Below, one piece after another: positions 12,005-21,959 of a DNA stretch of 64,000 bases; the stretch's first letter is position 1; every line of letters starts with the position of its first letter. The position numbers and the translations under genes were made by a program. This stretch comes from Odiellus spinosus (lineage: Eukaryota; Arthropoda; Arachnida; Opiliones; Phalangiidae): the NCBI GenBank assembly GCA_963920705.1, contig CAWUCO010000284.1, forward strand, positions 639,222 through 703,221, read 5' to 3'. Below the pieces are notes generated by a model. That model was not told the DNA's origin, made no database searches, and worked only from the letters and a program-made list of their open reading frames with translations.

Positions 12005-12110
12005 TGAAAGCGCTATATATTTGGATCTTTATAGTTCCGGCTGTACTATCAGTCTTAATAACCACTCAGTTGTTGCGTAAGCGCTCTATATTTGGATCTT
12101 TATCCAAAGG
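12005..12110 (+). promoter_or_regulatory. Duplicated TATA-like leader element
   Basis: A ~27-bp sequence is present twice, as AAGCGCTATATATTTGGATC followed by TTTAT (about 12008) and AAGCGCTCTATATTTGGATC followed by TTTAT (about 12078). The first contains a TATATATT box. The ATG of the plus-strand gene follows at 12173, so this is a plausible core promoter, without direct proof. Confidence 0.4.
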
Positions 12111-12172
12111 AGTTTTGTAAAAATTGTTACATTTTTATTTGAATCCCATTTTTAATTCAAATAATACCTTCA

Positions 12173-13504
12173 ATGGAAATAACAAATGATATTATTAAGA
12201 TTAACACGGTTGAATCCACGTCTTGTGAGACTGAAACGAGTTGTGATTTTATAACCTCAGCTAAATCCGATTTCAATCAAGCAGTAGATACCTGTCTTAA
12301 TATCTCAAATGAACATAATTATTGTCAAGATGTAGAACCCTTGGTTAATATCTCAGTTGCACCGAAAGATCAATCTGTAAATCACTTAGTTTTAGTTGAA
12401 TCCAAAGGCCAATCCGTAGATTCCTTGGCTAATGTTCCAGTTGAATCCAAAGGCCAATCCGTAGATTCCTTTGCTAATGTTCCAGTTGAATCCAAAGGCC
12501 AATCCGTAGATTTCTTGGCTAATGTTCCAGTTGAATCCAAAGGCCAATCCGTAGATTCCTTGGTTAATGTTCCAGTTGAATCCAAAGGCCAATCCGTAGA
12601 TTCCTTGGCTAATGTTCCAGTTGAATCCAAAGGCCAATCCGTAGATTCCTTTGCTAATGTTCCAGTTGAATCCAAAGGCCAATCCGTAGATTCCTTTGCT
12701 AATGTTCCAGTTGAATCCAAAGGCCAATCCGTAGATTCCTTGGCTAATGTTCCAGTTGAATCCAAAGGCCAATCCGTAGATTCCTTGGTTAATGTTCCAG
12801 TTGAATCCAAAGGCCAATCCGTAGATTCCTTGGTTAATGTTCCAGTTGAATCCAAAGGCCAATCCGTAGATTCCTTGGTTAATGTTCCAGTTGAATCCAA
12901 AGGCCAATCCGTAGATTCCTTGGCTAATGTTCCAGTTGAATCCAAAGGCCAATCCGTAGATTCCTTGGTTAATGTTCCAGTTGAATCCAAAGGCCAATCC
13001 GTAGATTCCTTGGCTAATGTTCCAGTTGAATCCAAAGGCCAATCCGTAGATTCCTTGGTTAATGTTCCAGTTGAATCCAAAGGCCAATCCGTAGATTCCG
13101 TGGCTAATGTTCCAGTTGAATCCAAAGGCCAATCCGTAGATTCCTTGGTTAATGTTCCAGTTGAATCCAAAGGCCAATCCGTAGATTCCTTGGCTAATGT
13201 TCCAGTTGAATCCAAAGGCCAATCCGTAGATTCCTTGGTTAATGTTCCAGTTGAATCCAAAGGCCAATCCGTAGATTCCTTGGTTAATGTTCCAGTTGAA
13301 TCCAAAGGCCAATCCGTAGATTCCTTGGTTAATGTTCCAGTTGAATCCAAAGGCCAATCCGTAGATTCCTTGGCTAATGTTCCAGTTGAATCCAAAGGCC
13401 AATCCGTAGATTCCTTGGCTAATGTTCCAGTTGAATCCAAAGGCCAATCCGTAGATTCCTTGGTCTGTATCTCAAATGAACAAAAGGGAAAATCAATTTG
13501 CTAA
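12173..13504 (+). CDS. Repeat-rich N-terminal part of plus-strand MULE gene
   Basis: 443 codons from an ATG just below the palindrome-rich promoter. Residues 1-75 are unique and Cys/Thr/Asn-rich. After them come about 23 tandem copies of a 15-residue unit (SLANVPVESKGQSVD), then a short tail, ISNEQKGKSIC. The tract is encoded by a nearly invariant 45-bp minisatellite, so it is young or homogenised. The frame ends 29 bases inside the next open frame (13476-14474, +1 frame), which continues into MULE homology. It may therefore be the N-terminus of the transposase separated by a frameshift, or a separate overlapping protein. The minus-strand paralogue has no such tract. Function unknown. Confidence 0.65.
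   Translation: MEITNDIIKINTVESTSCETETSCDFITSAKSDFNQAVDTCLNISNEHNYCQDVEPLVNISVAPKDQSVNHLVLVESKGQSVDSLANVPVESKGQSVDSFANVPVESKGQSVDFLANVPVESKGQSVDSLVNVPVESKGQSVDSLANVPVESKGQSVDSFANVPVESKGQSVDSFANVPVESKGQSVDSLANVPVESKGQSVDSLVNVPVESKGQSVDSLVNVPVESKGQSVDSLVNVPVESKGQSVDSLANVPVESKGQSVDSLVNVPVESKGQSVDSLANVPVESKGQSVDSLVNVPVESKGQSVDSVANVPVESKGQSVDSLVNVPVESKGQSVDSLANVPVESKGQSVDSLVNVPVESKGQSVDSLVNVPVESKGQSVDSLVNVPVESKGQSVDSLANVPVESKGQSVDSLANVPVESKGQSVDSLVCISNEQKGKSIC
12397..13465 (+). repeat. 45-bp coding minisatellite
   Basis: About 23.5 copies of a 45-bp unit containing GTTGAATCCAAAGGCCAATC and TCCTTGGCTAATG. Variation is mostly GGCT/GGTT/TGCT (Ala or Val) plus single changes. Because 45 is a multiple of three and the unit lacks stops in other frames, long antisense open frames appear here; they are artefacts. 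Confidence 0.97.
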
Positions 13505-14474
13505 AACAATCCCTCCTACATGCATCGCTGCTACGGAAATGAATAATAACAATTATAAGCCTTATAAAAGACTTTATTCCAATAGCATTACTAAGGATTA
13601 TGCCTTAAATATTTTGAAGAAAGTTAAAAACGGGACTTTTGAACATACATTGCTAGACAATGTCCCGAAAAACATCAAAGGTGGAGACCTTTATGTTATC
13701 ATTCTCGAGAACGAGGGATGTGATGGAAATAGTTTAAAAGGTGATGGAAGGCGATGGAGAATGATACAAAATACGAAAAACAAAGACCACCACCCTGTAA
13801 TAAAACGTTACTTCAATATTAAAATTGGAAAAGGACCCAAGGATCATTCTTTGAATTTTAAAAGAGAGATCTACACAATGAGGGAAGTTCAAGGCCAATA
13901 TCCCATGCTATTTCATTATATTGGCAATGAAAGTGTTGGTAGAGCAATTAAAACCCATAATAACGCTAAAATTATAACTGTCAACCCTTCACCTTATAAA
14001 TCACAAACCATGGCTAATTTAAAAGAGGAGGTTGAAAAAGAATTTGATGCGTATAATGAAAAAACTAGATGTCCAGTTACAGATTTTGAATCAAGCCAGG
14101 TCGAAAATAGTAAATCTGATCAGCGCCCTAAAATTTGCAGGGATTCTTTATACTCTATAATGGCATTGAGAGAGACTGTATTCCAGAACATTATTCGCGA
14201 AGTCACCATTGAAAATGAACTCAAAGTAATTATAGCTAATGCTGAAGCCATTATTCTGGCCAAACGGCTTCTAAAATTCAATAGTTCCGACCAATATTTG
14301 AATTTGAAATCGTCACCAAACCTCGGAAACTTCTATATTACGACTCTTTTTATGCGAAATACGGAACTTTCAAATGATCCGGAATTCGAAATTTGTACTC
14401 TTCTTCACCAAAACCCGGCCTTGATGACTTCTTTTTGGGAAGATTTTGTTTTCGGAGAACTAGAATTAAATTAG
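13476..14474 (+). pseudogene. MULE transposase N-half, catalytic Asp lost
   Basis: 332 residues, clearly homologous to residues 45-380 of the intact minus-strand transposase: SITKDYALNILKKVKNGTF, DGRRWRMIQNTKNKDHHPVIKRY and REIYTMRE all have close counterparts. In the MULE DDE domain the first catalytic segment, DTTFNLGNFYIT in the paralogue, here reads SSPNLGNFYITTL, so the Asp is missing. The frame ends in GELELN and resumes one base out of phase in the next open frame (LGNNVPIVTD). The gene is thus frameshifted relative to its homologue, unless the assembly has an error here; no homopolymer explains it. Confidence 0.8.
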
Positions 14475-16897
14475 GTAATAACGTCCCGATTGTGACAGAT
14501 AACGAGATGAATTTTCTTGAGAATAATTGGACTTTGAAAGACCTCGTCTTATTTTGCCCAAATAAAATTTGCGAAAACGTGTTAAGTTTTCTACAACTTA
14601 GTGGGGTTGAGAACAAAGAGACCTATGTGGCTCAGATAAATGATTTAATTGAATGTCGAACAATAAGTTCATTTGACTCGACTTACGAAAATTTTCATAA
14701 AAATTGGGCTGTTGAGTTTCAAGACTTCGCGGATATAAATTTAAAATCCAAGCTGAGAGATCATGGTATCGTGGCTCAATTTAAACGTTTCAACTCATTT
14801 AAATCCGAAAATCCTTGTAATAATCCTAACGAGATTTTTTACAATAAATTAAATTTGGAGGCGCAAAAAAGAGACCTCAAGTACGACGAAGCTGTTATGA
14901 TATTTGCCCTAAAACAGATGCACGTTTTAAATGAGTTCAATTCAGCGTATAAACGGGAAAAAAGTAAATATTTGCTAAAAAGCAACGTTAAAGCCGTAGA
15001 ACTAGATTTACATATTCAAGTTAAACTTTCGTCGGAAATTAAAATTATCGAATCAGTTCTTTCTGGCGCGTACTCGCACAAAGATACGCGAGAAAGAGTT
15101 CTAAAGAGACCTAATATACACGTATCTTATAAACACTTAGCAAAAATGTGCGTTGAAAATGGGCTGGTTCATTGGTGTGACTCTATCGGAGGCTATATAA
15201 TTAGAGACCCTTTTAAACTGGAAAGGTTTGACTACGTAAATATTTTTGATAAAGAGCAGCCATGTACATGCGATTACAAAAAAAAAATATGTTATCACAT
15301 TCACGCGGCTGCCATGTTGTTCGAGGAAAGCCCACCCGTTCGTAAAGAACGGGTGCATCCGTTAAGCGAACTAAAAAAACGAAAAAGGACAAAGAGTAAT
15401 TCGGAAACTATGGAAATTGGTGCCTCACAAAATTCAAAGAATGAAGTCTTAAAAAGAGCTATGAATACATTGTTGACTACCCCCTTGAAGGAAAATACAG
15501 ATGAAGACGATGATTTCTTATTCTTCACATCAAGTCCAAAAATAAAAATAACACAAGAATCTGAAGTTACTCTAATTAGTTGTTCAAAATCCCCCCAAAA
15601 AAAATTGTCGGATTCACCTATGCTATTCAATGCCGCCGGGTTTACCGAATTTGACATTGAAAAAGTGCATTACGATGGTTTAAATTTAACTGAAATAGCA
15701 CAAATTATTGAGTTTGATACCCTCGCACCAACAGAGTATATCGTAAACCATGTTTTAGAAGATTCGATGAAAGTTCTAACCAATCGCTTGAGTATGAGAC
15801 AAAGCGTTTTGACTATAAGCTCGGGCCATTATTTGCGAGCTTACTACCGGAACGAAGAAGGCAATTACTCTTATCTTGTGAATTTTTTGACTTCAAATAA
15901 TGCTGCTGACAAAGAAATACTAGCCGTTTTGATTCCCCTAAATCCGTTTGAAGATGAACACTGGCTTATAGGCTTTATTCAAAGAGCTTCTAAAAGCATT
16001 TTTATAATTGATTCTCTTAACACCGATGTTTCAAATCTTGAAATACACTTCCGAAGTCTACTTTTGATTGCTTTGGCCAGTTACACCGATATAACTGTTT
16101 TAGAATGGAAATTCTGTATATCTGGAGATTGTTTGAAACAGAAGAACCCGTATGATTGTGGTCTTTACACGCAGTTGTATCTATATTACATGTTGAAGGG
16201 CGAAAAAACCAAACACTGGGAAAGTGAAAAAGGGCGGAAGTGGTTGTTTAGTATTGTGAACGGAAAAACCGATGAAGATGTTAATGAATTGATTATTGAG
16301 ATTGATTTCACCGAGAGACGCCTATTCTACCTGAATTTGGTAGAACAAGCAGATATGGCAGATATACATTCCATAATTGTTTCCACTCACAGTCAAATGA
16401 GTCAATGGTTAAAGGTACAACACACTAAGAGTCCAATTGTTAGAAAATTGTTTGCTAAAGAATGCGACAACGTGGCACCTAATACCAACGATAACGATAA
16501 AAAGTTAATAAGTTGCAAAGAGATCGACAAGAAAAGTAAACTAAAAGTAAATGTTAACTCCCACGACGAAAAATGTGTGAAATCTGATATGAAAAGTAAA
16601 AAAACAGTGAAAACAGGCAAAAGGAAACGCCAATCAAACAAAATTGTCAGCGAAGCCTTAAATAAATGGAACTACAATCCAAATACAGCTGTAGTTAATA
16701 AAATTGATGAAAGCCTTTTTGATGATACAGTGGAATATAAAACACTGAAGAAAGGAAACTTTATTAACACTTTTTTGTTAAACCAAGCTGCAGAAATTTT
16801 GGTGAAAAAAATAAAACCCAGAAATATGCGCAGAATGGAAGATTATGTTTTACCCGTGCCCTCGCATACGTACGAAAACGCGTATTTGGGCCTATAA
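14393..16897 (+). pseudogene. MULE transposase C-half with Ulp1 protease domain
   Basis: 834 codons; the frame opens at a non-ATG codon and is entered by frameshift from the preceding frame near 14470. Transposase remnants: VPIVTDNEMN (second Asp, D36), CPNKI where the paralogue has CLNH, NNPNEIFYNK (Glu, E147), and a SWIM zinc finger C291-C293-C300-H302. A charged linker follows. Then comes a C48 (Ulp1/SENP-like) peptidase: N-terminal helix FDTLAPTEYIVNHVLED, and H523 (EHWLIG), D540 (IIDSL), Q583 and C589 (KQKNPYDCG), all catalytic positions present. It ends with a second Ulp1 N-terminal helix (about 780-805) and an in-frame TAA. The protease would cleave SUMO-like or ubiquitin-like conjugates; its substrate is unknown. 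Confidence 0.82.
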
Positions 16898-17770
16898 GCT
16901 AATGAAATTAAAAGGTTGAACCAAGTTGCTGGGTTTTTGCACTATCATAAAGCTCTTAACATGGATATGATTCTAGTCAACATTGTTGACAACCCTTCAG
17001 AACTGCGTGTTCATTGTATGTTGGGAGTGATTCATTTCAAGAGCCAATGCATTTATATCATGGACTCTCTCGTAAACTCAACCGAAATTACGAAACACTA
17101 TATCGTTCATTTCCGCGCTCTTTTGCTCATAGCTTTTTTAACATACGATGTGGCCAAATTAAATTCTGATTCAAAAAAGTGGAATTTTTTTTTAAGCAAA
17201 GACTGTCTACAACAGGAAAAAGGCAGTGTTGATTGTGGATTAGTAACTCGATTATACATTTATTCTATCGTTACTGGTCAAACCACTGAAGCCGTAAATG
17301 TGGAAAGTGTACATGGCAGGAAATGGTTGTACTTGCTGTGTAGAGCACACTACTATAAAAAACATACATACAATGTAAATGGTGTTCAGGTCAAGAAAAT
17401 GGGCGAAGTTTCAGATGTTACAACTATAGCTAAGGAGATACAAACATTTAAGATAATACCATCATGGATAAATACCGAAGAGCTAACCTCTAATTGGTTT
17501 AAGGATGTCGATTTAGATTTCACTTTTTGCCACAAAAACAACGAAAAGCTTTGTAAACGTAATAGGAACGATGACCAAATTTTTTGCGTAGCCTGTAGGG
17601 AGTGGTATCATTTAGAATGCCTTAATTTACGTTCAAAGAGTTTTAAAACATACTACCTTTGTAAATCTTGCAATCACTCTTCAAAGAAATACCAAAAAGA
17701 CCCTTGCGACAAATTAAAAAAAGTAGAAAAACTAGAGAATGACGTATTAGTAGTGGACCTTGTCAATTAA
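16898..17770 (+). CDS. Second Ulp1 protease domain plus PHD-like finger
   Basis: This frame is in phase with the preceding one, separated only by the TAA at 16895-16897, and it has no ATG before the homology begins (first ATG at about 16961). It completes a second C48 peptidase domain whose N-terminal helix lies before the stop. Numbered from 16916, the catalytic positions are H33 (RVHCMLG), D50 (IMDSL), Q99/Q100 and C107 (SVDCG). Residues 205-252 form a Cys-rich finger of C4HC3 type (C205, C213, C224, C227, H232, C235, C249, C252), most like a PHD finger, though the first Cys pair is unusually wide. PHD fingers read histone tails, which suggests chromatin targeting. Expression would need stop readthrough, an internal start or a separate transcript. 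Confidence 0.7.
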   Translation, partial: ANEIKRLNQVAGFLHYHKALNMDMILVNIVDNPSELRVHCMLGVIHFKSQCIYIMDSLVNSTEITKHYIVHFRALLLIAFLTYDVAKLNSDSKKWNFFLSKDCLQQEKGSVDCGLVTRLYIYSIVTGQTTEAVNVESVHGRKWLYLLCRAHYYKKHTYNVNGVQVKKMGEVSDVTTIAKEIQTFKIIPSWINTEELTSNWFKDVDLDFTFCHKNNEKLCKRNRNDDQIFCVACREWYHLECLNLRSKSFKTYYLCKSCNHSSKKYQKDPCDKLKKVEKLENDVLVVDLVN

Positions 17771-17916
17771 GTAATCAAGATTCTAGCTCAATCCCAAAAA
17801 ATAAAACTATCATTCTCTTTTTATGGAAATATATTTTTTATGATATAACATATTGCGCACAAGAAATATGTGCTCAGTATGATAATACACCTAATTACAA
17901 AGTCAAAAGAAAAAAA

Positions 17917-18753
17917 AAATGCCCGTATCAGATTAATACGACGGCTATAGTTCTCAAGACCTATCTGTTGCCTCCACGCGGCGAGAACTGGGTAACGATT
18001 TTACAAATATAATCGGCTAAAACAGACGGCAAATTTGGTAAGTTTAAACAACTATTTTATATTAGTTTATAAAAAAATATAGTTCTGGTGCTAGGCTATC
18101 GCTTTTTGGTATAAAATTTATACATGCAAAACAAGATGGGAAAGCCCTAAATATTAACCACACCTCACTCTATTCTAGTTACCAAACCTAAGTCGACAAT
18201 ATCCGGCAAAAAGTCTATATTCTGTTAGTCTTCATTATTCAGACATTGAGTCCCTGCTGCATTTGTACGCCCTATATATTAGTGAGGCCATCGACAACAT
18301 CATATCTCATAAGTGTACCAATAAATGAAAAGAAAAAAAATGGCACCTTGTCAAGCGCATATGACGTAAATTACTTTGTTCTTAACAAATGACGAAATTT
18401 ATGTCATATTCCTCAATCGCAGAAAACCGAGGGCTCGATATCCAAACACGATAGTATAATCAGTACAAAAAATACCGGGGATATGAACTTTGAAAAACTG
18501 AAAAATGAAACGGGGTGTGCCTTCAATGGACTTGACCATTTTGTTTAATATAGGCAACTGATACGAAACCGCCCCTGGAAACCCGAAGTAGAAAATGTGA
18601 ATAAAAATAAGCTTATAATCTAAATTTAAGCAATTTGCCGTCTGTTTTAGCCGATTATACATGAAAAATCGTTATCCGGTTCTCGCCGCGTGGAGGCAAC
18701 AGATAGGTCTTGAGAACCATAACCGTCGTATTAATCGAATACGGGCAATTTTT
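17917..18753. mobile_element. ~0.84-kb inverted-repeat element between the two genes
   Basis: Arms of about 118 bp (17917-18036 and 18633-18753) are roughly 90 percent identical in inverted orientation. They share ATTAATACGACGG, CAAGACCTATCTGTTGCC, CACGCGGCGAGAAC and CGGCTAAAACAGACGGCAAA. The ~600-bp centre is non-coding. It sits exactly in the convergent intergenic space. It could be a MITE inserted there or the innermost conserved part of the giant inverted duplication. I see no clear target duplication. Confidence 0.7.
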
Positions 18754-18848
18754 ATTTGTTGGTTTTATTTTTTTTATTAAATAGCACGCTAGAGCTGATG
18801 ATATTGGAAAGTGATTCTTAAGCATCCCTTTAATAGCGCAAACGTTTA

Positions 18849-19304
18849 TTATTCAGATTTCGCTTTGATATCTGCTTTTGATTTTCGTATGTAATATATC
18901 CATTTTCGGTATCTCTCAATTCCAAGATTGTAAAGAGATACATGAGCTGATTCAATCAACACATCATGGATAACGAGTAGAATATTCAACCAAATATCTA
19001 GCGAGACACCAAATGGTTTGTCATCCATTTCGTGTATTTTCCTCGACCTGCGTTTGAGATTGAAAATTGAATTTCCCAACTGGTTCAGAGTTTTAATTTC
19101 GCTCGCGTAATTTTGTTCATTTTTAAGATAAATAAATCCTATACTATGATTTTCTTTGGATAGAAGAGCAAGCATGCACCTTTCTTCCTTTGGAATAATT
19201 ACTCCTAAAATGTTGGGGTTATAACTCTTAATATATTCTCTTACTTCTTTCTTCCGTCTCTCATTTTTCCCTGATAATATACGATATTTCTCGGAATCTA
19301 CTAA
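18849..19304 (-). pseudogene. Degenerate Ulp1-like tail of minus-strand gene
   Basis: The reading frame stays open for about 150 codons after the TGA that ends the 876-residue transposase, in the same phase, and ends at 18849. Weak similarity to the second Ulp1 domain of the plus-strand gene is visible: LGVIIPKEERCMLALL aligns with the HCMLGVI region, with Cys in place of the catalytic His, and YRKWIYYI aligns with GRKWLYLL. The DSL and DCG catalytic segments are gone. I infer a dead protease module, useful as evidence that the ancestor had one. Confidence 0.5.
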
Positions 19305-21935
19305 TCAGAATGAATTTTGCTGCTCCAGTGCGAGTATTAAAAGAGTCGCAACCTCATTTAATAGATATTCGCTCATGGGTTCGTTTGCTTTCAATGAGTT
19401 GTATTCATCAGGACATATATCATCGATAGGAAACGTTCTAGGGTCCCACTTTCTTTCTAAGTCGGACAAGCCTTTGCAAGATTCTTCCGCTCCATCGGAC
19501 TGTCCTTCTGCCTCGGACTGTCCTGCCTCGGATTGTTCTTCTACCTCGGACTGTTCTCCCTCGGACCGTCCTTCTTCCTCGGACCGTTCTTCTCCATCCG
19601 TCGTTTCCAAATTAACTTCTCTTTCTGAAGTACCAATTTTCTTCTTTTTATAACATGGCTGTTTATCTTCATCGCCAGAAAGTAGCGCCGAAGTCGAGCA
19701 AACACTTTCAATTTCTCTTTCATTTTGGAAGTTATTTCTACCATTCGATAGTTCTAATGAATTTCTTGTCAATATAGCGTTGATGGAATCTGGGGCGTCG
19801 CAAACTGAGTAGTCTAAATGGTCAGGAAAATGACCTTTACGCCCCCGCTTTCCGATGATTGTTTTTTTGTAGTTTTCCGCTAAGGAGAAAACAGGACCTT
19901 TTTCAATTCCGGTCATTTTTTGGGAAAGCAATCTTACTGCCAAAATATGATAGCATATTCCCTTGGAAAATTTACACGAACAAGGTCTTTGCTCGTCTTT
20001 CAGATTAACAAGGTATACCCTATTTACTTGAAATGGAGCTTTAACTAGAAATATTTGTGAATGTGAGCAAAACTCGATTAGTTTGTTTTCAAGGCACATT
20101 TGTGCCAAGTGATTGAACGAAACCCGAGAGGTTGGTTTCTGTACCTGTGGCGCGAAATTGCAGGAGCCAGAATATAGCCCTGATCGGACGTGGTCAATGA
20201 TGCTATCTTCAGAGCACAATTCGACATTTAACTGCATGTTTTGTTTTTTGGGGGAAACATTATCTTTCAGCGTATAATTTCCAATGCTCCTTTGAGCCAG
20301 GTCAAATTCATTTAAATAAGTCATTTGTTTCAGAATGAATATCATTATGGCCTCGTCAAAGTCCAGCTCCTTTCTTTGGGCAGCGAGCTTTAATTGATAA
20401 TTAAATGATTCACTGAGATTATTTGTGGGCGTCTTGGTTTGGAACGCGGCAAATCGTTTGAACTGAGCAGCAATAGCGCGATTTCTTAAATCCTCCTTTA
20501 AGTACCGGTCTGCGTATTCCAAGAATGGTTGAGACCAACTCTTTCGAAATTGCTCATACCGTTCATCAAATATGTCAACGGTTTCGCATTTAAATAAATC
20601 ATGCAATTGGGCCATATAACCTTTCTTGTCGTCGGTAGTGGCATTATGTTTGACCAGCCAGACTTTAACGTCATTTTTTATGTGATTCAAGCATAATAAG
20701 AGATTTTTCTCTCCAACTTCGCAACTTCCAATTATGGCGTTGACAATCCCCTGTTCCCGATCTGTCACTATGGGAACGTTCGATCCTAATTGATCCAATT
20801 CTAGCTCTTTCACGACGTAATTCCTCCAAAACCATTTATGTACTGACCCAAACTTATTCTGATGCAACAAGTATAAAACTGGAAAAATTGGATCTTGCCC
20901 TCGGCCGTTGGAATGTTTAAGCTCCGTGTTTCGAATTATGACAGTTGTAATATAGAAATTTCCGAGGTTAAAAGTAGTGTCGCAATTAATGCACTGTTCG
21001 ATTTGGTTATTCGAAAGCGCCTCACCAAGGAGTCGTTTGGCCAAAGTAATGGCTACAGGGTGTCCAAATACAACTGCCAAATCTCTTTCGAACTCAATTT
21101 TTCGTATCATTCCACTAAAAACTTCACATTCTTCCAACGCGATAATGGAATATACGGAATCTTTACAAATTTTTTGGCTTTTACTCTGAATGTATTTGGC
21201 ATTTTCAACTTGTTTGGTATTCCTGGGTAAAGATAAGGCTTCTAAATCGAGAAACTTTTCTCCCGCATTGTTTAGTTCTTTCCGTACTTCATTTTGAATA
21301 TCAAAATATACTTTTTGTGGAGAGGAATCCTTAGCGCTGGATTTATTTTTTACACTGGCTAAAGTTGAGGGATTAGTAGGGTAAAAGTTGCGCTTAGTTT
21401 GTTTAGCATTTCCATGAGGTCTATCTACCCACAGACTTTCATCACCTCTATAATGAATTAATACCGGCCATGGCAAACTGTCTTCTCTTAGGGTGTAAAC
21501 GTCTCTTTGAAATCCTGAAGAGCCCCTACTGTGATTTTCAAGCCTTATGTCATAATAACGTTTTACGACGGGGTGATTATCAATATTCTTTGTATTTTTT
21601 AGCGTAGCCCAACGCTTACCATCATTAACAAGATCTTTGATTTTGAGTTCATTATTTGTGCAAAAAAGGTATATTTCACCACCCCTTATGTTCTCTTTTG
21701 GACAGAAATTAAGAACCTTTTCTTTGAGAGTTCCATTTTTTACTTTTAACAAGATCTCAAAAGCGTGATCTTTCGTAATGCTATTATGCACCCCTGTTTT
21801 ATACGCCAATGATTCCGTCTCATTTGGTTCTATCACTTCATTGAGTCTTATTTGAGGCTCTAAGACTTCAAAATCCGTTTGCGACCTTCCGAAACATATT
21901 TCCCCTCCACTGGTATTACAATCGCTATTATTCAT
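19305..21935 (-). CDS. MULE transposase, catalytic residues intact
   Basis: 876 residues from an ATG directly below the palindrome-rich promoter at 21960-22340. The DDE domain has D319 in CDTTFNLGNFYITT, D392 in VPIVTDREQG, the C415/H418 pair between D2 and E (LLLCLNH), and E509 in NNLSESFN; these are standard MULE signatures. A SWIM finger follows (C652, C654, C661, H663). The C-terminal third is highly charged, with imperfect SE(V/A)EGQSE-type acidic repeats at about 775-810. It ends with KWDPRTF and YLLNEVATLL, which match the N-terminal helix of the Ulp1 domains in the plus-strand gene. The enzyme would cut and rejoin the element ends. The frame is uninterrupted and is the best candidate for an active protein in the element. 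Confidence 0.9.
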   Translation of the reverse strand: MNNSDCNTSGGEICFGRSQTDFEVLEPQIRLNEVIEPNETESLAYKTGVHNSITKDHAFEILLKVKNGTLKEKVLNFCPKENIRGGEIYLFCTNNELKIKDLVNDGKRWATLKNTKNIDNHPVVKRYYDIRLENHSRGSSGFQRDVYTLREDSLPWPVLIHYRGDESLWVDRPHGNAKQTKRNFYPTNPSTLASVKNKSSAKDSSPQKVYFDIQNEVRKELNNAGEKFLDLEALSLPRNTKQVENAKYIQSKSQKICKDSVYSIIALEECEVFSGMIRKIEFERDLAVVFGHPVAITLAKRLLGEALSNNQIEQCINCDTTFNLGNFYITTVIIRNTELKHSNGRGQDPIFPVLYLLHQNKFGSVHKWFWRNYVVKELELDQLGSNVPIVTDREQGIVNAIIGSCEVGEKNLLLCLNHIKNDVKVWLVKHNATTDDKKGYMAQLHDLFKCETVDIFDERYEQFRKSWSQPFLEYADRYLKEDLRNRAIAAQFKRFAAFQTKTPTNNLSESFNYQLKLAAQRKELDFDEAIMIFILKQMTYLNEFDLAQRSIGNYTLKDNVSPKKQNMQLNVELCSEDSIIDHVRSGLYSGSCNFAPQVQKPTSRVSFNHLAQMCLENKLIEFCSHSQIFLVKAPFQVNRVYLVNLKDEQRPCSCKFSKGICYHILAVRLLSQKMTGIEKGPVFSLAENYKKTIIGKRGRKGHFPDHLDYSVCDAPDSINAILTRNSLELSNGRNNFQNEREIESVCSTSALLSGDEDKQPCYKKKKIGTSEREVNLETTDGEERSEEEGRSEGEQSEVEEQSEAGQSEAEGQSDGAEESCKGLSDLERKWDPRTFPIDDICPDEYNSLKANEPMSEYLLNEVATLLILALEQQNSF

Positions 21936-21959
21936 ATTCGAAAAGTATATCTATTGCAA

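Noticed and set aside
12382..13447. Two long minus-strand open frames (~350 codons each) over the 45-bp repeat
   Set aside because: They exist only because the 45-bp unit lacks stops in those frames. The plus frame continues into unique sequence with an ATG below a promoter-like region.
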